Assembly: GCF_000717345.1 (NCBI RefSeq)
Contig: NZ_JNZA01000027.1
Coordinates: 120,380 to 184,379, forward strand
Origin: Streptomyces lydicus
GTDB taxonomy: Bacteria; Actinomycetota; Actinomycetes; Streptomycetales; Streptomycetaceae
Reading direction: 5' to 3'
Length of the DNA: 64,000 bases
The number at the start of each line of letters is the position of its first letter. Positions within the stretch are counted from its first letter, which is position 1. The notes beneath the pieces are model-generated. The model was given only the letters and a program-made list of their open reading frames with translations. It searched no databases and was not told where the DNA came from. This document shows positions 18,426 to 26,782 of the stretch, one piece after another. Made by a program: the position numbers and the translations under genes.

Positions 18426-18488
18426 TCCATCCGGTCATCCGGATGGAGGCATACCGCACAACGATAACGGGTATGGTCGTGCGGCCAA
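18426..18488 (-). promoter_or_regulatory. rplKA promoter and leader hairpin
   Basis: On the minus strand TTGGCC (18488-18483) and TATCGT (18466-18461) are 16 bases apart, a plausible promoter just after the nusG terminator. The early leader holds a perfect 9-bp hairpin TCCATCCGG-TCAT-CCGGATGGA (18426-18447), 37 bases before the rplK ATG. Its role in autoregulation or mRNA stability is inferred. Confidence 0.55.
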
Positions 18489-18497
18489 AAACCGAGC

Positions 18498-18568
18498 AGG
18501 TCAGACCGGCTGTGAGCCCGTCTGACCTGGTCGGTGGTCGGTGGTCCGGAAGAACCCTGTTCTTCCGG
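18498..18568 (-). terminator. Tandem terminators of nusG
   Basis: First hairpin: CCGGAAGAAC-AGG-GTTCTTCCGG (18546-18568), right after the stop codon. Second: 9-bp arms AGGTCAGAC / GTCTGACCT with an inner GGCT/AGCC pairing (18498-18528), followed on the minus strand by TTTTT. The second has the clearest T-run in the ribosomal region. Confidence 0.85.
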
Positions 18569-18569
18569 C

Positions 18570-19484
18570 TCAGTTCTTCTGGATCTGGTCGAAGGACAGC
18601 TCGACCGGGGTCTCGCGGCCGAAGATCTCGACCAGGCCCTTGACCTTCTTCGAGTCGGCGTTGATCTCGTTGATCGTCGCCTGCAGCGTCGCGAACGGGC
18701 CGTCGGTGACGGTGACCGAGTCGCCCACCTCGAAGTCCAGCACCTGGACCTCGACCTTGCGGGACGGCGCCGGCTTGCCCTCGGCCGCGGCGGCCTCCTT
18801 GGCGGCCTTCTCCTCGGCCTCCGGGGCGAGCATCTTGACGATCTCGTCCAGCGTCAGCGGGTAGGGGTCGTAGGCGTTGCCGACGAAGCCGGTGACGCCC
18901 GGCGTGTTGCGCACGACGCCCCAGGACTCGTTCGTCAGGTCCATGCGCACGAGCACGTAGCCCGGGAGCTTGTTCTGGCGGATGGTCTTGCGCTCGCCGT
19001 TCTTGATCTGCGCGACCTCTTCCTGCGGCACCTCGGCCTGGAAGATGTAGTCCTCGACGTTCAGCGAGACGGCGCGCTGCTCGAGGTTGGTCTTCACGCG
19101 GTTCTCGTAGCCCGCGTAGGTGTGGATGACGTACCACTCGCCGGGCAGGCCACGCAGCTCGTCGCGGAGGGCGGTCACCGGGTCGACCGGCTCCTGCTCC
19201 TCCTCAACGGCCTCGTCCTCGGCGATCTCAGCCTCGTCCTCGGCGGCCTCGTCCTCGGCGACCTCTGCCGCGGCCTCGGCCTCGTCCTCGATGTGCACCG
19301 CAGCCTGCTCGGCGGGCTCACCGGCTTCGGCGTCCTCGGCGTCGAGCTCGTCGACGGTGTCGGCACCCTCGATGATCTCTTGCTCGGTGTCGTCGCCCAC
19401 GACCTCGGCCGAGACAGCCGCGTCAACGTCGGCCGCTGCCGTCTCGGCGGATTCGGCGGCGTCGTTCAGGTTCGGGTCAGACAC
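18570..19484 (-). CDS. nusG: Transcription termination/antitermination factor NusG
   Basis: NusG (304 residues) binds the RNA polymerase clamp and links it to Rho or the ribosome. Residues 1 to about 100 are a very acidic Ala/Glu/Asp extension typical of Streptomyces, with repeats such as [15 protein letters not shown]. The NGN domain starts at about residue 105 ([18 protein letters not shown]) and the KOW domain is C-terminal ([20 protein letters not shown]). The GTG start has AGGAAG upstream. secE precedes it by 73 bases, the usual pairing. Confidence 0.97.
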   Translation of the reverse strand: MSDPNLNDAAESAETAAADVDAAVSAEVVGDDTEQEIIEGADTVDELDAEDAEAGEPAEQAAVHIEDEAEAAAEVAEDEAAEDEAEIAEDEAVEEEQEPVDPVTALRDELRGLPGEWYVIHTYAGYENRVKTNLEQRAVSLNVEDYIFQAEVPQEEVAQIKNGERKTIRQNKLPGYVLVRMDLTNESWGVVRNTPGVTGFVGNAYDPYPLTLDEIVKMLAPEAEEKAAKEAAAAEGKPAPSRKVEVQVLDFEVGDSVTVTDGPFATLQATINEINADSKKVKGLVEIFGRETPVELSFDQIQKN

Positions 19485-19557
19485 GGTGGCTGCTTCTTCC
19501 TGGCTTCAAGGGGTTGAACATGCGAAATAGGCGCCCGCGCAGGCGCCCTCCGCGGGA

Positions 19558-19854
19558 TCAGCCGAAGACGTACCCGACGACTCGGTTGATTCCCAAGTCA
19601 ATCACGGTTACGAGGCCGATGATGATGACAACGAAGACGATCACCACACTGGTGTACGTCGTCAGCTGGCCGCGCGTGGGCCAGACGACCTTGCGGAGTT
19701 CCGCGATGACCTGGCGGTAGAAGAGCGCGAGACGCGCGAAAGGCCCCTTCTTGCCGCGCTTGCCGCCGCGGCGGGGCTTCTTCTGGGACTCAGCGGCCTC
19801 GTCCTCGGAGCGACCGCGCTCAGGCATGTCGATGGAGCCCAGGGCGTCCGTCAC
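19558..19854 (-). CDS. secE: Protein translocase subunit SecE
   Basis: SecE (98 residues with this start) clamps SecY in the translocon. It has a Lys/Arg-rich cytoplasmic N-terminus (QKKPRRGGKRGKKGPF), the amphipathic segment QVIAELRKVVWPTRGQL, which is the family signature, and one transmembrane helix near residues 66-92. The GTG start at 19854 has GAGGA nearby; the ATG 9 codons later is an alternative. It is followed by nusG and preceded by tRNA-Trp. Confidence 0.96.
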   Translation of the reverse strand: MTDALGSIDMPERGRSEDEAAESQKKPRRGGKRGKKGPFARLALFYRQVIAELRKVVWPTRGQLTTYTSVVIVFVVIIIGLVTVIDLGINRVVGYVFG

Positions 19855-19955
19855 TCGTCCTCACCTGAATCCGGGTCGTGGCCGTGCCGCGCCCGGTGGA
19901 GCCGCACGGCGGTGCATACGTACGCCTGCACGCACTGAGGTGAGAGTGCGTGTAG

Positions 19956-20028
19956 CAGGGCCGGAGGGACTTGAACCCCCAACCGCTGGTTTTGGAGACC
20001 AGTGCTCTACCAATTGAGCTACGACCCT
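19956..20028 (-). tRNA. tRNA-Trp (CCA anticodon)
   Basis: A 73-base cloverleaf on the minus strand. The acceptor stem AGGGTCG pairs with CGGCCCT, the D-arm region is GCTCAATTGGTAGAGC, the anticodon loop CTCCAAA gives CCA, the T-arm has TTCAAGT, and the discriminator is G. CCA is not encoded. Placement upstream of secE-nusG is the usual actinobacterial arrangement. Confidence 0.97.
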
Positions 20029-20211
20029 TTGTGGTTCCCCCAACCTACCGCATGCGGTCGACTGCACCAGGTGCGTGCGCCGCGGCGACCCGTTGGAGGC
20101 CAACGGTCAGCGAGTGTACGTGTTTCCGGGCCGGGCGTCGAACACGATTGTCCCGGGGAGGCCCCGCAAACCCGTGTGTCGGGCAGGTGGGGGGTCTGCA
20201 ACGATGCATGT

Positions 20212-21447
20212 ATGAGCGCTGCAAACCCTTCCGCATCGTCCCCCACCGACCGCCGGGTCTCGGCCCGGGTCGGTTCGATCTCCGAGTCCGCGACGCTCGC
20301 CGTCGACGCCAAGGCGAAGGCCCTCAAGGCCGCCGGACGACCGGTGATCGGCTTCGGCGCCGGTGAGCCCGACTTCCCCACCCCCGGCTACATCGTCGAC
20401 GCGGCGATCGAGGCGTGCCGCAACCCGAAGTTCCACCGTTACACGCCGGCCGGCGGTCTCCCCGAGCTCAAGTCCGCGATCGCCGCGAAGACGCTGCGCG
20501 ACTCCGGTTACGAGATCGAGGCCGCGAACGTACTGGTGACGAACGGCGGCAAGCAGGCCATCTACGAGGCGTTCGCCGCCATCCTGGACCCGGGTGACGA
20601 GGTCATCGTCCCCGCGCCGTACTGGACGACCTACCCCGAGTCGATCCGGCTCGCGGGCGGCGTGCCGGTCGACGTGGTGGCCGACGAGACCACCGGCTAC
20701 CGCGTGACCGTCGACCAGCTGGAGGCGGCCCGTACGGAGCGCACGAAGGTGCTGCTGTTCGTCTCGCCGTCGAACCCGACCGGCGCGGTCTACACCCGCG
20801 AGCAGGTGGAGGCGGTCGGCCGCTGGGCCGCCTCGCACGGCCTGTGGGTGCTGACCGACGAGATCTACGAGCACCTGGTCTACGGAGACGCCCAGTTCTC
20901 GTCGCTGCCGGTGGTGGTGCCCGAGCTGCGCGACAAGTGCATCATCGTCAACGGCGTGGCGAAGACGTACGCGATGACCGGCTGGCGGGTGGGCTGGGCG
21001 ATCGGCCCGAAGGACGTCATCAAGGCCGCCACGAACCTCCAGTCGCACGCCACCTCGAACGTCTCCAACGTCGCGCAGGCCGCGGCCATCGCGGCGGTCT
21101 CCGGCGACCTCGCGGCCGTCGAGGAGATGAAGGTCGCCTTCGACCGGCGGCGCAAGACGATCGTGCGGATGCTCAACGAGATCGACGGCGTGCTGTGCCC
21201 GGAGCCGGAGGGCGCGTTCTACGCGTACCCCTCGGTGAAGGAGCTCCTGGGCAAGGAGATCCGCGGCAAGCGCCCGCAGACCAGCGTGGAGCTGGCCGAG
21301 CTGATCCTGGAGGAGGCGGAGGTCGCCGTCGTCCCGGGTGAAGCCTTCGGCACCCCCGGCTACCTGCGGCTTTCGTACGCGCTGGGTGACGAGGACCTGG
21401 TGGAGGGCGTGTCCCGGATCCAGAAGCTGCTGGCGGAGGCCAAGTAG
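20212..21447 (+). CDS. aspC: Pyridoxal-phosphate aspartate/aromatic-type aminotransferase
   Basis: A class I aminotransferase (411 residues) that probably interconverts aspartate and oxaloacetate with glutamate. The cofactor lysine is K251 in [16 protein letters not shown]; also visible are SPSNPTG near residue 185, DEIYEHL near 216, and the late arginine of YLRLSYA. The motif set fits the I-gamma aspartate aminotransferases. ATG at 20212 is chosen for family alignment; a strong ribosome binding site is not obvious, so the mRNA may be nearly leaderless. It is transcribed divergently from tRNA-Trp and ends at a 15-bp hairpin. Confidence 0.9.
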   Translation: MSAANPSASSPTDRRVSARVGSISESATLAVDAKAKALKAAGRPVIGFGAGEPDFPTPGYIVDAAIEACRNPKFHRYTPAGGLPELKSAIAAKTLRDSGYEIEAANVLVTNGGKQAIYEAFAAILDPGDEVIVPAPYWTTYPESIRLAGGVPVDVVADETTGYRVTVDQLEAARTERTKVLLFVSPSNPTGAVYTREQVEAVGRWAASHGLWVLTDEIYEHLVYGDAQFSSLPVVVPELRDKCIIVNGVAKTYAMTGWRVGWAIGPKDVIKAATNLQSHATSNVSNVAQAAAIAAVSGDLAAVEEMKVAFDRRRKTIVRMLNEIDGVLCPEPEGAFYAYPSVKELLGKEIRGKRPQTSVELAELILEEAEVAVVPGEAFGTPGYLRLSYALGDEDLVEGVSRIQKLLAEAK

Positions 21448-21471
21448 CCACCTACGGACATCCGTATGTGC

Positions 21472-21508
21472 CGAGCGGGCGGTCGGACGCGTTCCGGCCG
21501 CCCGCTCG
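21472..21508 (+). terminator. Terminator of the aminotransferase gene
   Basis: A 15-bp stem with arms CGAGCGGGCGGTCGG and CCGGCCGCCCGCTCG (one G-T pair) and a 7-base loop, 24 bases after the stop codon. Confidence 0.85.
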
Positions 21509-21578
21509 CGCGTTCTTCCGGACACCCCTTCGGGAAAGGCCCTACCGGCGTGCCGCCCGGATACGGCAAGATCCTCAG

Positions 21579-22655
21579 ATGGAGCACTCTTCAGCGGGGC
21601 ACCCCCCGAACCCCCCGAGCACTCATGCCCATGGCGGTGCCGCTGTCCGAGACCTGCGCCGGCTGCCGAAGGCCCATCTGCACCTGCACTTCACCGGTTC
21701 GATGCGGCCCGCGACCCTGCTGGACCTCGCCGACAAGTACGGCGTGCACCTGCCGGAGGCCCTGCGCGGCGGTGAGCCACCCCAACTGCGGGCCACGGAC
21801 GAGCGCGGCTGGTTCCGTTTCCAGCGCCTCTACGACATCGCCCGCTCGTGCCTGCGCGCCCCCGAGGACATCCAGCGGCTGGTGTTCGAGGCCGCCCAGG
21901 AGGACGTCCGGGACGGTTCGCGCTGGCTGGAGATCCAGGTCGACCCGACCTCGTACGCCCCGCGGCTGGGCGGGCTGATCCCGGCGCTGGAGATCATCCT
22001 GGACGCGGTGGACCGCGCCTCCCGCGACACCGGCCTGGGCATCCGCGTGCTGATCGCGGCGAACCGCATGAAGCACCCGCTGGACGCCCGTACGCTCGCG
22101 CGGCTCGCGGTGCGCTTCGCGGACCGGGGCGTGATCGGCTTCGGACTCTCCAACGACGAACGCCGGGGATTCGCCAGGGACTTCGACCGTGCCTTCGCCA
22201 TCGCCCGGGAGGGCGGCCTGCTGGCGGCGCCGCACGGCGGTGAGCTGTCCGGGCCGGCCAGCGTCCGGGACTGCCTGGACGATCTGCACGCCGGCCGGAT
22301 CGGCCACGGCGTACGGGCCGCCGAGGACCCCGCGCTGCTGCGCCGGCTGGCCTCGCGCCAGGTGACGTGCGAGGTGTGCCCGGCGTCGAACGTGGCGCTG
22401 GGGGTGTACGAGAAGCCCGAGGACGTGCCGCTGCGGACGCTCTTCGACGCCGGGGTGCCGATGGCGCTGGGCGCGGACGACCCGCTGCTGTTCGGCGCGC
22501 GGCTGGCCGCGCAGTACGAGATCGCCCGTACCGCGCACAGCTTCACCGACGAGGAGCTGGCCGAGCTGGCCCGCCAGTCGGTCCGCGGCTCCCGCGCCCC
22601 TCAGGACGAGCAGCAGCGGCTGCTGACGGACATCGACGCCTGGCTGGCCGGATGA
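21579..22655 (+). CDS. add: Adenosine deaminase family protein
   Basis: A 358-residue amidohydrolase that deaminates adenosine (or a related purine nucleoside) to inosine. All zinc/catalytic residues can be placed: H35 and H37 in KAHLHLHFTGS, H219 and E222 in PHGGEL, H243 in RIGHGVRA, and D300-D301 in LGADDPLLF. The first motif differs slightly from the commoner HLDGA. ATG at 21579 gives the family N-terminus after a short Ser/Pro/His-rich stretch. The substrate could be another adenosine derivative; none can be chosen from sequence alone. Confidence 0.88.
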   Translation: MEHSSAGHPPNPPSTHAHGGAAVRDLRRLPKAHLHLHFTGSMRPATLLDLADKYGVHLPEALRGGEPPQLRATDERGWFRFQRLYDIARSCLRAPEDIQRLVFEAAQEDVRDGSRWLEIQVDPTSYAPRLGGLIPALEIILDAVDRASRDTGLGIRVLIAANRMKHPLDARTLARLAVRFADRGVIGFGLSNDERRGFARDFDRAFAIAREGGLLAAPHGGELSGPASVRDCLDDLHAGRIGHGVRAAEDPALLRRLASRQVTCEVCPASNVALGVYEKPEDVPLRTLFDAGVPMALGADDPLLFGARLAAQYEIARTAHSFTDEELAELARQSVRGSRAPQDEQQRLLTDIDAWLAG

Positions 22656-22659
22656 GCCG

Positions 22660-22684
22660 CGGCCCGGCCGCGCGGGCCGGGCCG
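22660..22684. terminator. Bidirectional terminator between add and murB
   Basis: A 10-bp stem CGGCCCGGCC / GGCCGGGCCG with a 5-base loop lies in the 36-base gap between the convergent genes and can serve both strands. Confidence 0.8.
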
Positions 22685-22691
22685 GAGCCGC

Positions 22692-23750
22692 TCAGAGGCT
22701 GACGCCGACCGTCACCGGTTCGTTGACGAGCGTGATGCCGAAGGCCGCGTGGACGCCGTCCCGGACCTCGCGGGCCAGGGCGAGCAGGTCCTCGGTGGTG
22801 GCCTCGCCGCGGTTGGTGAGGGCGAGCGTGTGCTTGGTGGAGATGCGGGCCGGGCCGCTGCCGTAGCCCTTGGTGAAGCCGGCGCGGTCGATCAGCCAGG
22901 CCGCGGAGGTCTTCACCAGGCCGTCGCCTGCCGGGAAGGCGGGCGGGGCGGTGTCGGGGCCGAGGCGGTCCCGGACGCGCTCCAGGAAGGCGGTGTGCTC
23001 GGCCTCGGTGAGGATCGGGTTGGTGAAGAAGGAGCCGGCCGACCAGGTGTCGTGGTCCGCCGGGTCCAGCACCATGCCCTTGCCGGCCCGCAGCGCCAGG
23101 ACGGTCTTGCGGGCGACGGCGGCCGGGACCCGGTCACCGGGCTCGACGCCGAGGGCGCGGGCGGTCTCGGCGTACTTCAGGGGCGCGGAGAGCCCCCCGG
23201 CGTCCTCCAGGGCGAAGCGCACCCGCAGCACCACGAACCGGTCGGGGTGCGCCTTGAAACGGCTGTGCCGGTAGGAGAAGCCGCACTCCTCGCCCGGGAG
23301 CGTGACGGTCTCGCCGGCCCGGCGGTCGTAGGCGACCACCTCGGTGATCGTGGCGGAGACCTCCTGGCCGTACGCGCCCACGTTCTGGATCGGGGTGGCG
23401 CCCGCCGAGCCGGGGATGCCGGCCAGGCACTCGATGCCGGCCAGCCCGGCCTCGACCGTGCGGGCGACCGCGTCGGACCAGTTCTCGCCGGCGGCCAGCT
23501 CCAGCGCCGTGCCGTCGAGGGTGAAGCCGCTGGTGGCGATCCGCAGGGCCGTACCGTCGAAGCCCTTGTCGCCGATGACGAGGTTGCTGCCGCCGCCGAT
23601 GAGCAGCAGCGGGGTGCCGGCGTCGTCGGCCGAGCGGACGGCTGCGATCACCTCGTCGTCGGTGGTGGCCGTGACGAGGCGGGTCGCCGGGCCGCCGAGC
23701 CGGAAGGTGGTCAGCGGGGCGAGGGGGGCGTTGTCTTCTACGGTTGCCAC
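22692..23750 (-). CDS. murB: UDP-N-acetylenolpyruvoylglucosamine reductase
   Basis: MurB (352 residues) makes UDP-N-acetylmuramic acid with NADPH and FAD, the second step of peptidoglycan precursor synthesis. Visible are LTTFRLGGPA, the FAD-binding LIGGGSNLVIGDKGFDG, ECLAGIPGSAGATPIQNVGA, the tyrosine region FSYRHSRFK, and the active-site serine in WSAGSFFTNPI. The GTG at 23750 is preferred because CAGGAA lies 6 bases upstream; a GTG five codons earlier is possible. It is read convergently with add. Confidence 0.95.
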   Translation of the reverse strand: MATVEDNAPLAPLTTFRLGGPATRLVTATTDDEVIAAVRSADDAGTPLLLIGGGSNLVIGDKGFDGTALRIATSGFTLDGTALELAAGENWSDAVARTVEAGLAGIECLAGIPGSAGATPIQNVGAYGQEVSATITEVVAYDRRAGETVTLPGEECGFSYRHSRFKAHPDRFVVLRVRFALEDAGGLSAPLKYAETARALGVEPGDRVPAAVARKTVLALRAGKGMVLDPADHDTWSAGSFFTNPILTEAEHTAFLERVRDRLGPDTAPPAFPAGDGLVKTSAAWLIDRAGFTKGYGSGPARISTKHTLALTNRGEATTEDLLALAREVRDGVHAAFGITLVNEPVTVGVSL

Positions 23751-23780
23751 GTGTCGTTCCTGCACCCGCCCAAGAGTACG

Positions 23781-23812
23781 GGGGCGGCCCGGCGGTCCCG
23801 CCCGGCCGCCCC
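23781..23812 (-). terminator. Terminator after hadAB
   Basis: A 9-bp stem GGGGCGGCC / GGCCGCCCC with extra CGG/CCG pairing in the loop, 10 bases after the hadB stop codon and before murB. Confidence 0.75.
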
Positions 23813-23822
23813 CGGCACGGGC

Positions 23823-24257
23823 TCAGGCCAGGCGGACCACGGCGCGGGACATGCCCAGCACCTTCTGGCCGGCGCTCATCGCGGTCAGGTCGACCCGGAC
23901 CGTACGGGCGTCGTCGTCGAGCTTGGCCGCGACCTTGGCGCTGACCTCGATCAGTGCGCCGTTGTCGTCGTTGGGGACGACGACGGGCTTGGTGAAGCGC
24001 ACCCCGTACTCGGCGACCGCGCCCGGGTCGCCGGCCCAGTCGGTGACCACCCGGATCGCCTCGGCCATGGTGAACATGCCGTGGGCGATGACGTCGGGCA
24101 GGCCGACCTCCTTGGCGAACTTCTCGTTCCAGTGAATCGGGTTGAAGTCACCGGAGGCGCCCGCGTAGCGCACGAGCGTGGCGCGGCTCACCGGGAAGCT
24201 CTGCGCCGGGAGTTCGGTGCCGACCTCGACGTCGTCGTAAGAGATCTGGGCGGTCAT
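23823..24257 (-). CDS. hadB: MaoC-family hydratase/dehydratase, HadB-like
   Basis: A 144-residue single hot-dog enzyme. The catalytic Asp and His of the hydratase motif are in GDFNPIHWNEKFAKEVG, and AHGMFTMAEAIRVV follows. In mycobacteria HadB pairs with HadA as the beta-hydroxyacyl-ACP dehydratase of fatty acid synthase II, between rpmG and the secE region, exactly this neighbourhood. Streptomyces has no mycolates, so here the pair probably acts on ordinary or specialised acyl chains. It starts 1 base after the hadA stop, so translation is coupled. Confidence 0.85.
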   Translation of the reverse strand: MTAQISYDDVEVGTELPAQSFPVSRATLVRYAGASGDFNPIHWNEKFAKEVGLPDVIAHGMFTMAEAIRVVTDWAGDPGAVAEYGVRFTKPVVVPNDDNGALIEVSAKVAAKLDDDARTVRVDLTAMSAGQKVLGMSRAVVRLA

Positions 24258-24258
24258 T

Positions 24259-24711
24259 TCATGCCTCCTCGGCGCGACGGGCCACCAGCTTGGTGAAGGC
24301 GGTCACGACGTGTTCGCCGGCCTCGTCGTGCACCTCGCCGCGGATGTCGATGATGTCGTTGCCCGCCATGGTCTTGATCGCTTCGATGGTGGAGGTGACG
24401 GCCAGCCGGTCACCGCTGCGCACCGGGCGGGTGTAGGCGAACTTCTGGTCGCCGTGCACCACCCGGCTGTAGTCCAGGCCGAGTTGCGGGTCCTCGATGA
24501 CCTGTCCCGCGGCCTTGAAAGTGATGGCGAACACAAAGGTCGGCGGGGCGATCACATCGGGGTGACCGAGCGCCTTGGCTGCTTCGGCGTCGGTGTAAGC
24601 CGGGTTGGTGTCCCCGATCGCCTCGGCGAATTCGCGGATCTTTTCCCGGCCGACCTCGTACGGGTCGGTGGCCGGGTACGTACGGCCGACAAAAGACTGG
24701 TCGAGCGCCAT
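24259..24711 (-). CDS. hadA: Hot-dog dehydratase partner, HadA-like
   Basis: A 150-residue protein of the HadA/FAS1-like dehydratase N-terminal type. It starts MALDQSFVGRTYPATDPYEV and includes REFAEAIGDTNPAYTDAEAA, APPTFVFAI and the C-terminal VTAFTKLVARR. HadA subunits usually lack the catalytic dyad and bind the acyl chain, consistent with the catalytic motif being only in the adjacent HadB. It lies downstream of rpmG behind a terminator-like hairpin. Confidence 0.85.
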   Translation of the reverse strand: MALDQSFVGRTYPATDPYEVGREKIREFAEAIGDTNPAYTDAEAAKALGHPDVIAPPTFVFAITFKAAGQVIEDPQLGLDYSRVVHGDQKFAYTRPVRSGDRLAVTSTIEAIKTMAGNDIIDIRGEVHDEAGEHVVTAFTKLVARRAEEA

Positions 24712-24747
24712 GGGCTCGCAACCTCCGTGTACTGATGGTGATAACGC

Positions 24748-24783
24748 CGTGAGGCCGCCCCCACGAATGGGGACGGCCTCACG
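24748..24783 (-). terminator. Terminator between rpmG and hadA
   Basis: A 15-bp stem with arms CGTGAGGCCG-C-CCCC and GGGG-A-CGGCCTCACG (one C-A mismatch) and a 6-base loop, 12 bases after the rpmG stop. hadAB may rely on read-through or on a promoter in the 36 bases that remain before hadA. Confidence 0.8.
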
Positions 24784-24795
24784 GACTAGCCTGTG

Positions 24796-24960
24796 TTATC
24801 GCGTCTCGCGGTGCGCGGTGTGCGAGTTGCAGCGCGGGCAGTGCTTCTTCATCTCAAGACGGTCCGGGTCGTTACGCCGGTTCTTCTTGGTGATGTAGTT
24901 CCGCTCCTTGCACTCCACGCAGGCCAGCGTGATCTTCGGGCGGACGTCGGTGGCAGCCAC
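24796..24960 (-). CDS. rpmG: 50S ribosomal protein L33, zinc-ribbon form
   Basis: L33 (54 residues), starting [20 protein letters not shown]. It keeps both CxxC pairs (CVEC and CPRC), so it is the zinc-containing form; many Streptomyces also have a Cys-free paralogue used under zinc limitation. The GTG at 24960 has AAGGAG 8 bases upstream; a longer frame into the tRNA genes is not credible. It lies between tRNA-Met and the hadAB genes. Confidence 0.95.
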   Translation of the reverse strand: MAATDVRPKITLACVECKERNYITKKNRRNDPDRLEMKKHCPRCNSHTAHRETR

Positions 24961-25049
24961 GTGAGTGCTCCTTGACGGACAAGTTGGACGGATGAACGCA
25001 TAAAAGAGTAGCCGATCGAAGGACCGACCCCACAATCGGCTACTGTCAG

Positions 25050-25122
25050 TAGCGGTGACCGGACTTGAACCGGTGACACAGCGATTATGAGCCGCTTGCT
25101 CTACCGACTGAGCTACACCGCT
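25050..25122 (-). tRNA. tRNA-Met (CAT anticodon)
   Basis: A 73-base cloverleaf. Acceptor stem AGCGGTG / CACCGCT, D-arm TAGCTCAGTCGGTAGAGC, anticodon loop CTCATAA, T-loop TTCAAGT, discriminator A. The normal A-T/G-C acceptor start suggests elongator rather than initiator tRNA. CCA is not encoded. Confidence 0.95.
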
Positions 25123-25168
25123 GCGATGCGAGTGGCGCCCGCCCGAAGGCGGGTACCTCACACATCAG

Positions 25169-25241
25169 AGCCCCAATACGGAATCGAACCGTAGACCTTC
25201 TCCTTACCATGGAGACGCTCTGCCGACTGAGCTATTGGGGC
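25169..25241 (-). tRNA. tRNA-Thr (GGT anticodon)
   Basis: A 73-base cloverleaf. Acceptor stem GCCCCAA / TTGGGGC, D-arm TAGCTCAGTCGGCAGAGC, anticodon stem TCTCC/GGAGA around the loop ATGGTAA, T-loop TTCGATT. It lies 46 bases upstream of tRNA-Met and is probably co-transcribed with it. Confidence 0.95.
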
Positions 25242-25423
25242 GAGCGATGAAGACATTACACGGCCCGCCGCCAAACGTGAAATCCGTATCCGCGGCACGC
25301 CCCAACCACCCCCCGCACCACACCGGTACGACTATTTCGCGCCTGCGCGAAGCTCTCCCGGCGGCGCCCTAATCTCGGAACCACGCTGCGTGATCTTGCA
25401 CGCCCGTGCCTTCGAGGAGCGCG

Positions 25424-26692
25424 ATGTCCGACAGCAGTTCGCCGCAGCCGCAGCCCCAGCCGGGAAAGCCGGGCAGCCCCGGCCGGTACACCAGGTCGGA
25501 CAGCGGCGCGCTGGTCCTGTGCGGCGCCCGGCTCGCCGACGGCCGCACCGTGGACGTACGGCTGGGCGGGGGGCGCATCGAGGCCGTCGGGACGGCCGGC
25601 AGCCTCGCCCCGCAGGGCGCCCGCGTCGACCTCGCCGGCTATCTCCTGCTCCCCGCCCCCGCCGAGCCGCACGCGCACTGCGACACCGCCCTGACCGCGG
25701 ACTCCGAGGGCCCGGCCTCCGGCTCCCCCGAGGACGTCCAGCGGCGGACGACCGAGGCCGCGCTGCTCCAGCTGGGGCACGGTGCCACCGCCTCCCGCAG
25801 CCACGTCAGGATCGGCGACGTCCAGGGGCTGCGCTCGCTGGAGGCGGTGCTCCAGGCGCGCCGGTCGCTGCGCGGGCTGGCGGACCTGGCGGCGGTGGCG
25901 GTGCCCCGGGTGCTGACCGGGGTGGCCGGCGCGGACGGGCTGGCGATGCTGCGGGACGCGGTGAAGATGGGCGCCTCGGTCATCGGCGGCTGTCCCGACC
26001 TGGACCCCGATCCGGCCGGGTACGTCGAGACGGTCCTGGAGCTGGCGGGCGAACACGGCTGCCCGGTCGATCTGCACACGGACGGTGACGACCCCGCCCG
26101 GCTGGCCCGCGTCGCGGCGATGTCCGGCGGGCTGCGCCCGGGCGTCGCGCTCGGGCCGTGCGCCGGGATGGCCCGGATGCCGCGCAGTGTGGCGTCGCGG
26201 GTCGCCGAGCAGCTGGCCGCCGCCGATGTCGCCGTCGTCTGCCTGCCGCAGGGCGACTGTGCGGGCCTGGAGCGGTACGGCTCCCGGGTGGCGCGGCCGG
26301 CCCCCGTACGGCTGCTGAAGGCCGCCGGGGTGCGGGTGGCGGCCGGCAGCGGGGCGCTGCGGGACGTGGCGAACCCGGTGGGGCGCGGCGACCCGTTGGA
26401 GGCCGCCTATCTGCTGGCGTCCCTGGGGGAGGCCACTCCGGAGGCGGCGTACGACACGGTGAGTTCGGCGGCTCGGACGACGCTGGGGCTGCCGGAGGTG
26501 CGCGTCGAGGCGGGCTTCCCCGCGGAACTGCTGGCCGTGCGCGGCGAGCGGATCGCCGGGGTGCTCTCGCTCGCGTACAGCCGGATCGTGATCCACCGCG
26601 GGCGGGTGGTCGCGCGTACCAGCGCGGTGCGCGAGTACTGCGACTCGGCGGCGGAGGTGGCGCTGGAGCTGCCGCGGCAGTCACAGCGCTGA
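25424..26692 (+). CDS. Amidohydrolase-fold protein, cytosine-deaminase-like, probably altered active site
   Basis: A 422-residue protein of the cytosine deaminase branch of the amidohydrolases. The first metal motif is present (H83 and H85 in PHAHCDTALT) and a later His is kept (H218 in DLHTDGDD). But the glutamate expected after that His is Gly, the expected SH motif reads VALGPCAG, and the expected metal Asp region (GxDD in CodA) reads AAGSGALRD. These losses suggest a different chemistry or a non-catalytic role. ATG at 25424 follows GAGGAG. Residue matching to CodA was done by eye. Confidence 0.7.
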   Translation: MSDSSSPQPQPQPGKPGSPGRYTRSDSGALVLCGARLADGRTVDVRLGGGRIEAVGTAGSLAPQGARVDLAGYLLLPAPAEPHAHCDTALTADSEGPASGSPEDVQRRTTEAALLQLGHGATASRSHVRIGDVQGLRSLEAVLQARRSLRGLADLAAVAVPRVLTGVAGADGLAMLRDAVKMGASVIGGCPDLDPDPAGYVETVLELAGEHGCPVDLHTDGDDPARLARVAAMSGGLRPGVALGPCAGMARMPRSVASRVAEQLAAADVAVVCLPQGDCAGLERYGSRVARPAPVRLLKAAGVRVAAGSGALRDVANPVGRGDPLEAAYLLASLGEATPEAAYDTVSSAARTTLGLPEVRVEAGFPAELLAVRGERIAGVLSLAYSRIVIHRGRVVARTSAVREYCDSAAEVALELPRQSQR

Positions 26693-26782
26693 GCCGGCGG
26701 ATCCAGCTGCGCGGCAAGAAGGGTTCCGCCGCTCCGGCCGGTCCCGCGCCGCCTGACGCCCCTTCGGCGTACGGTCGGGATC

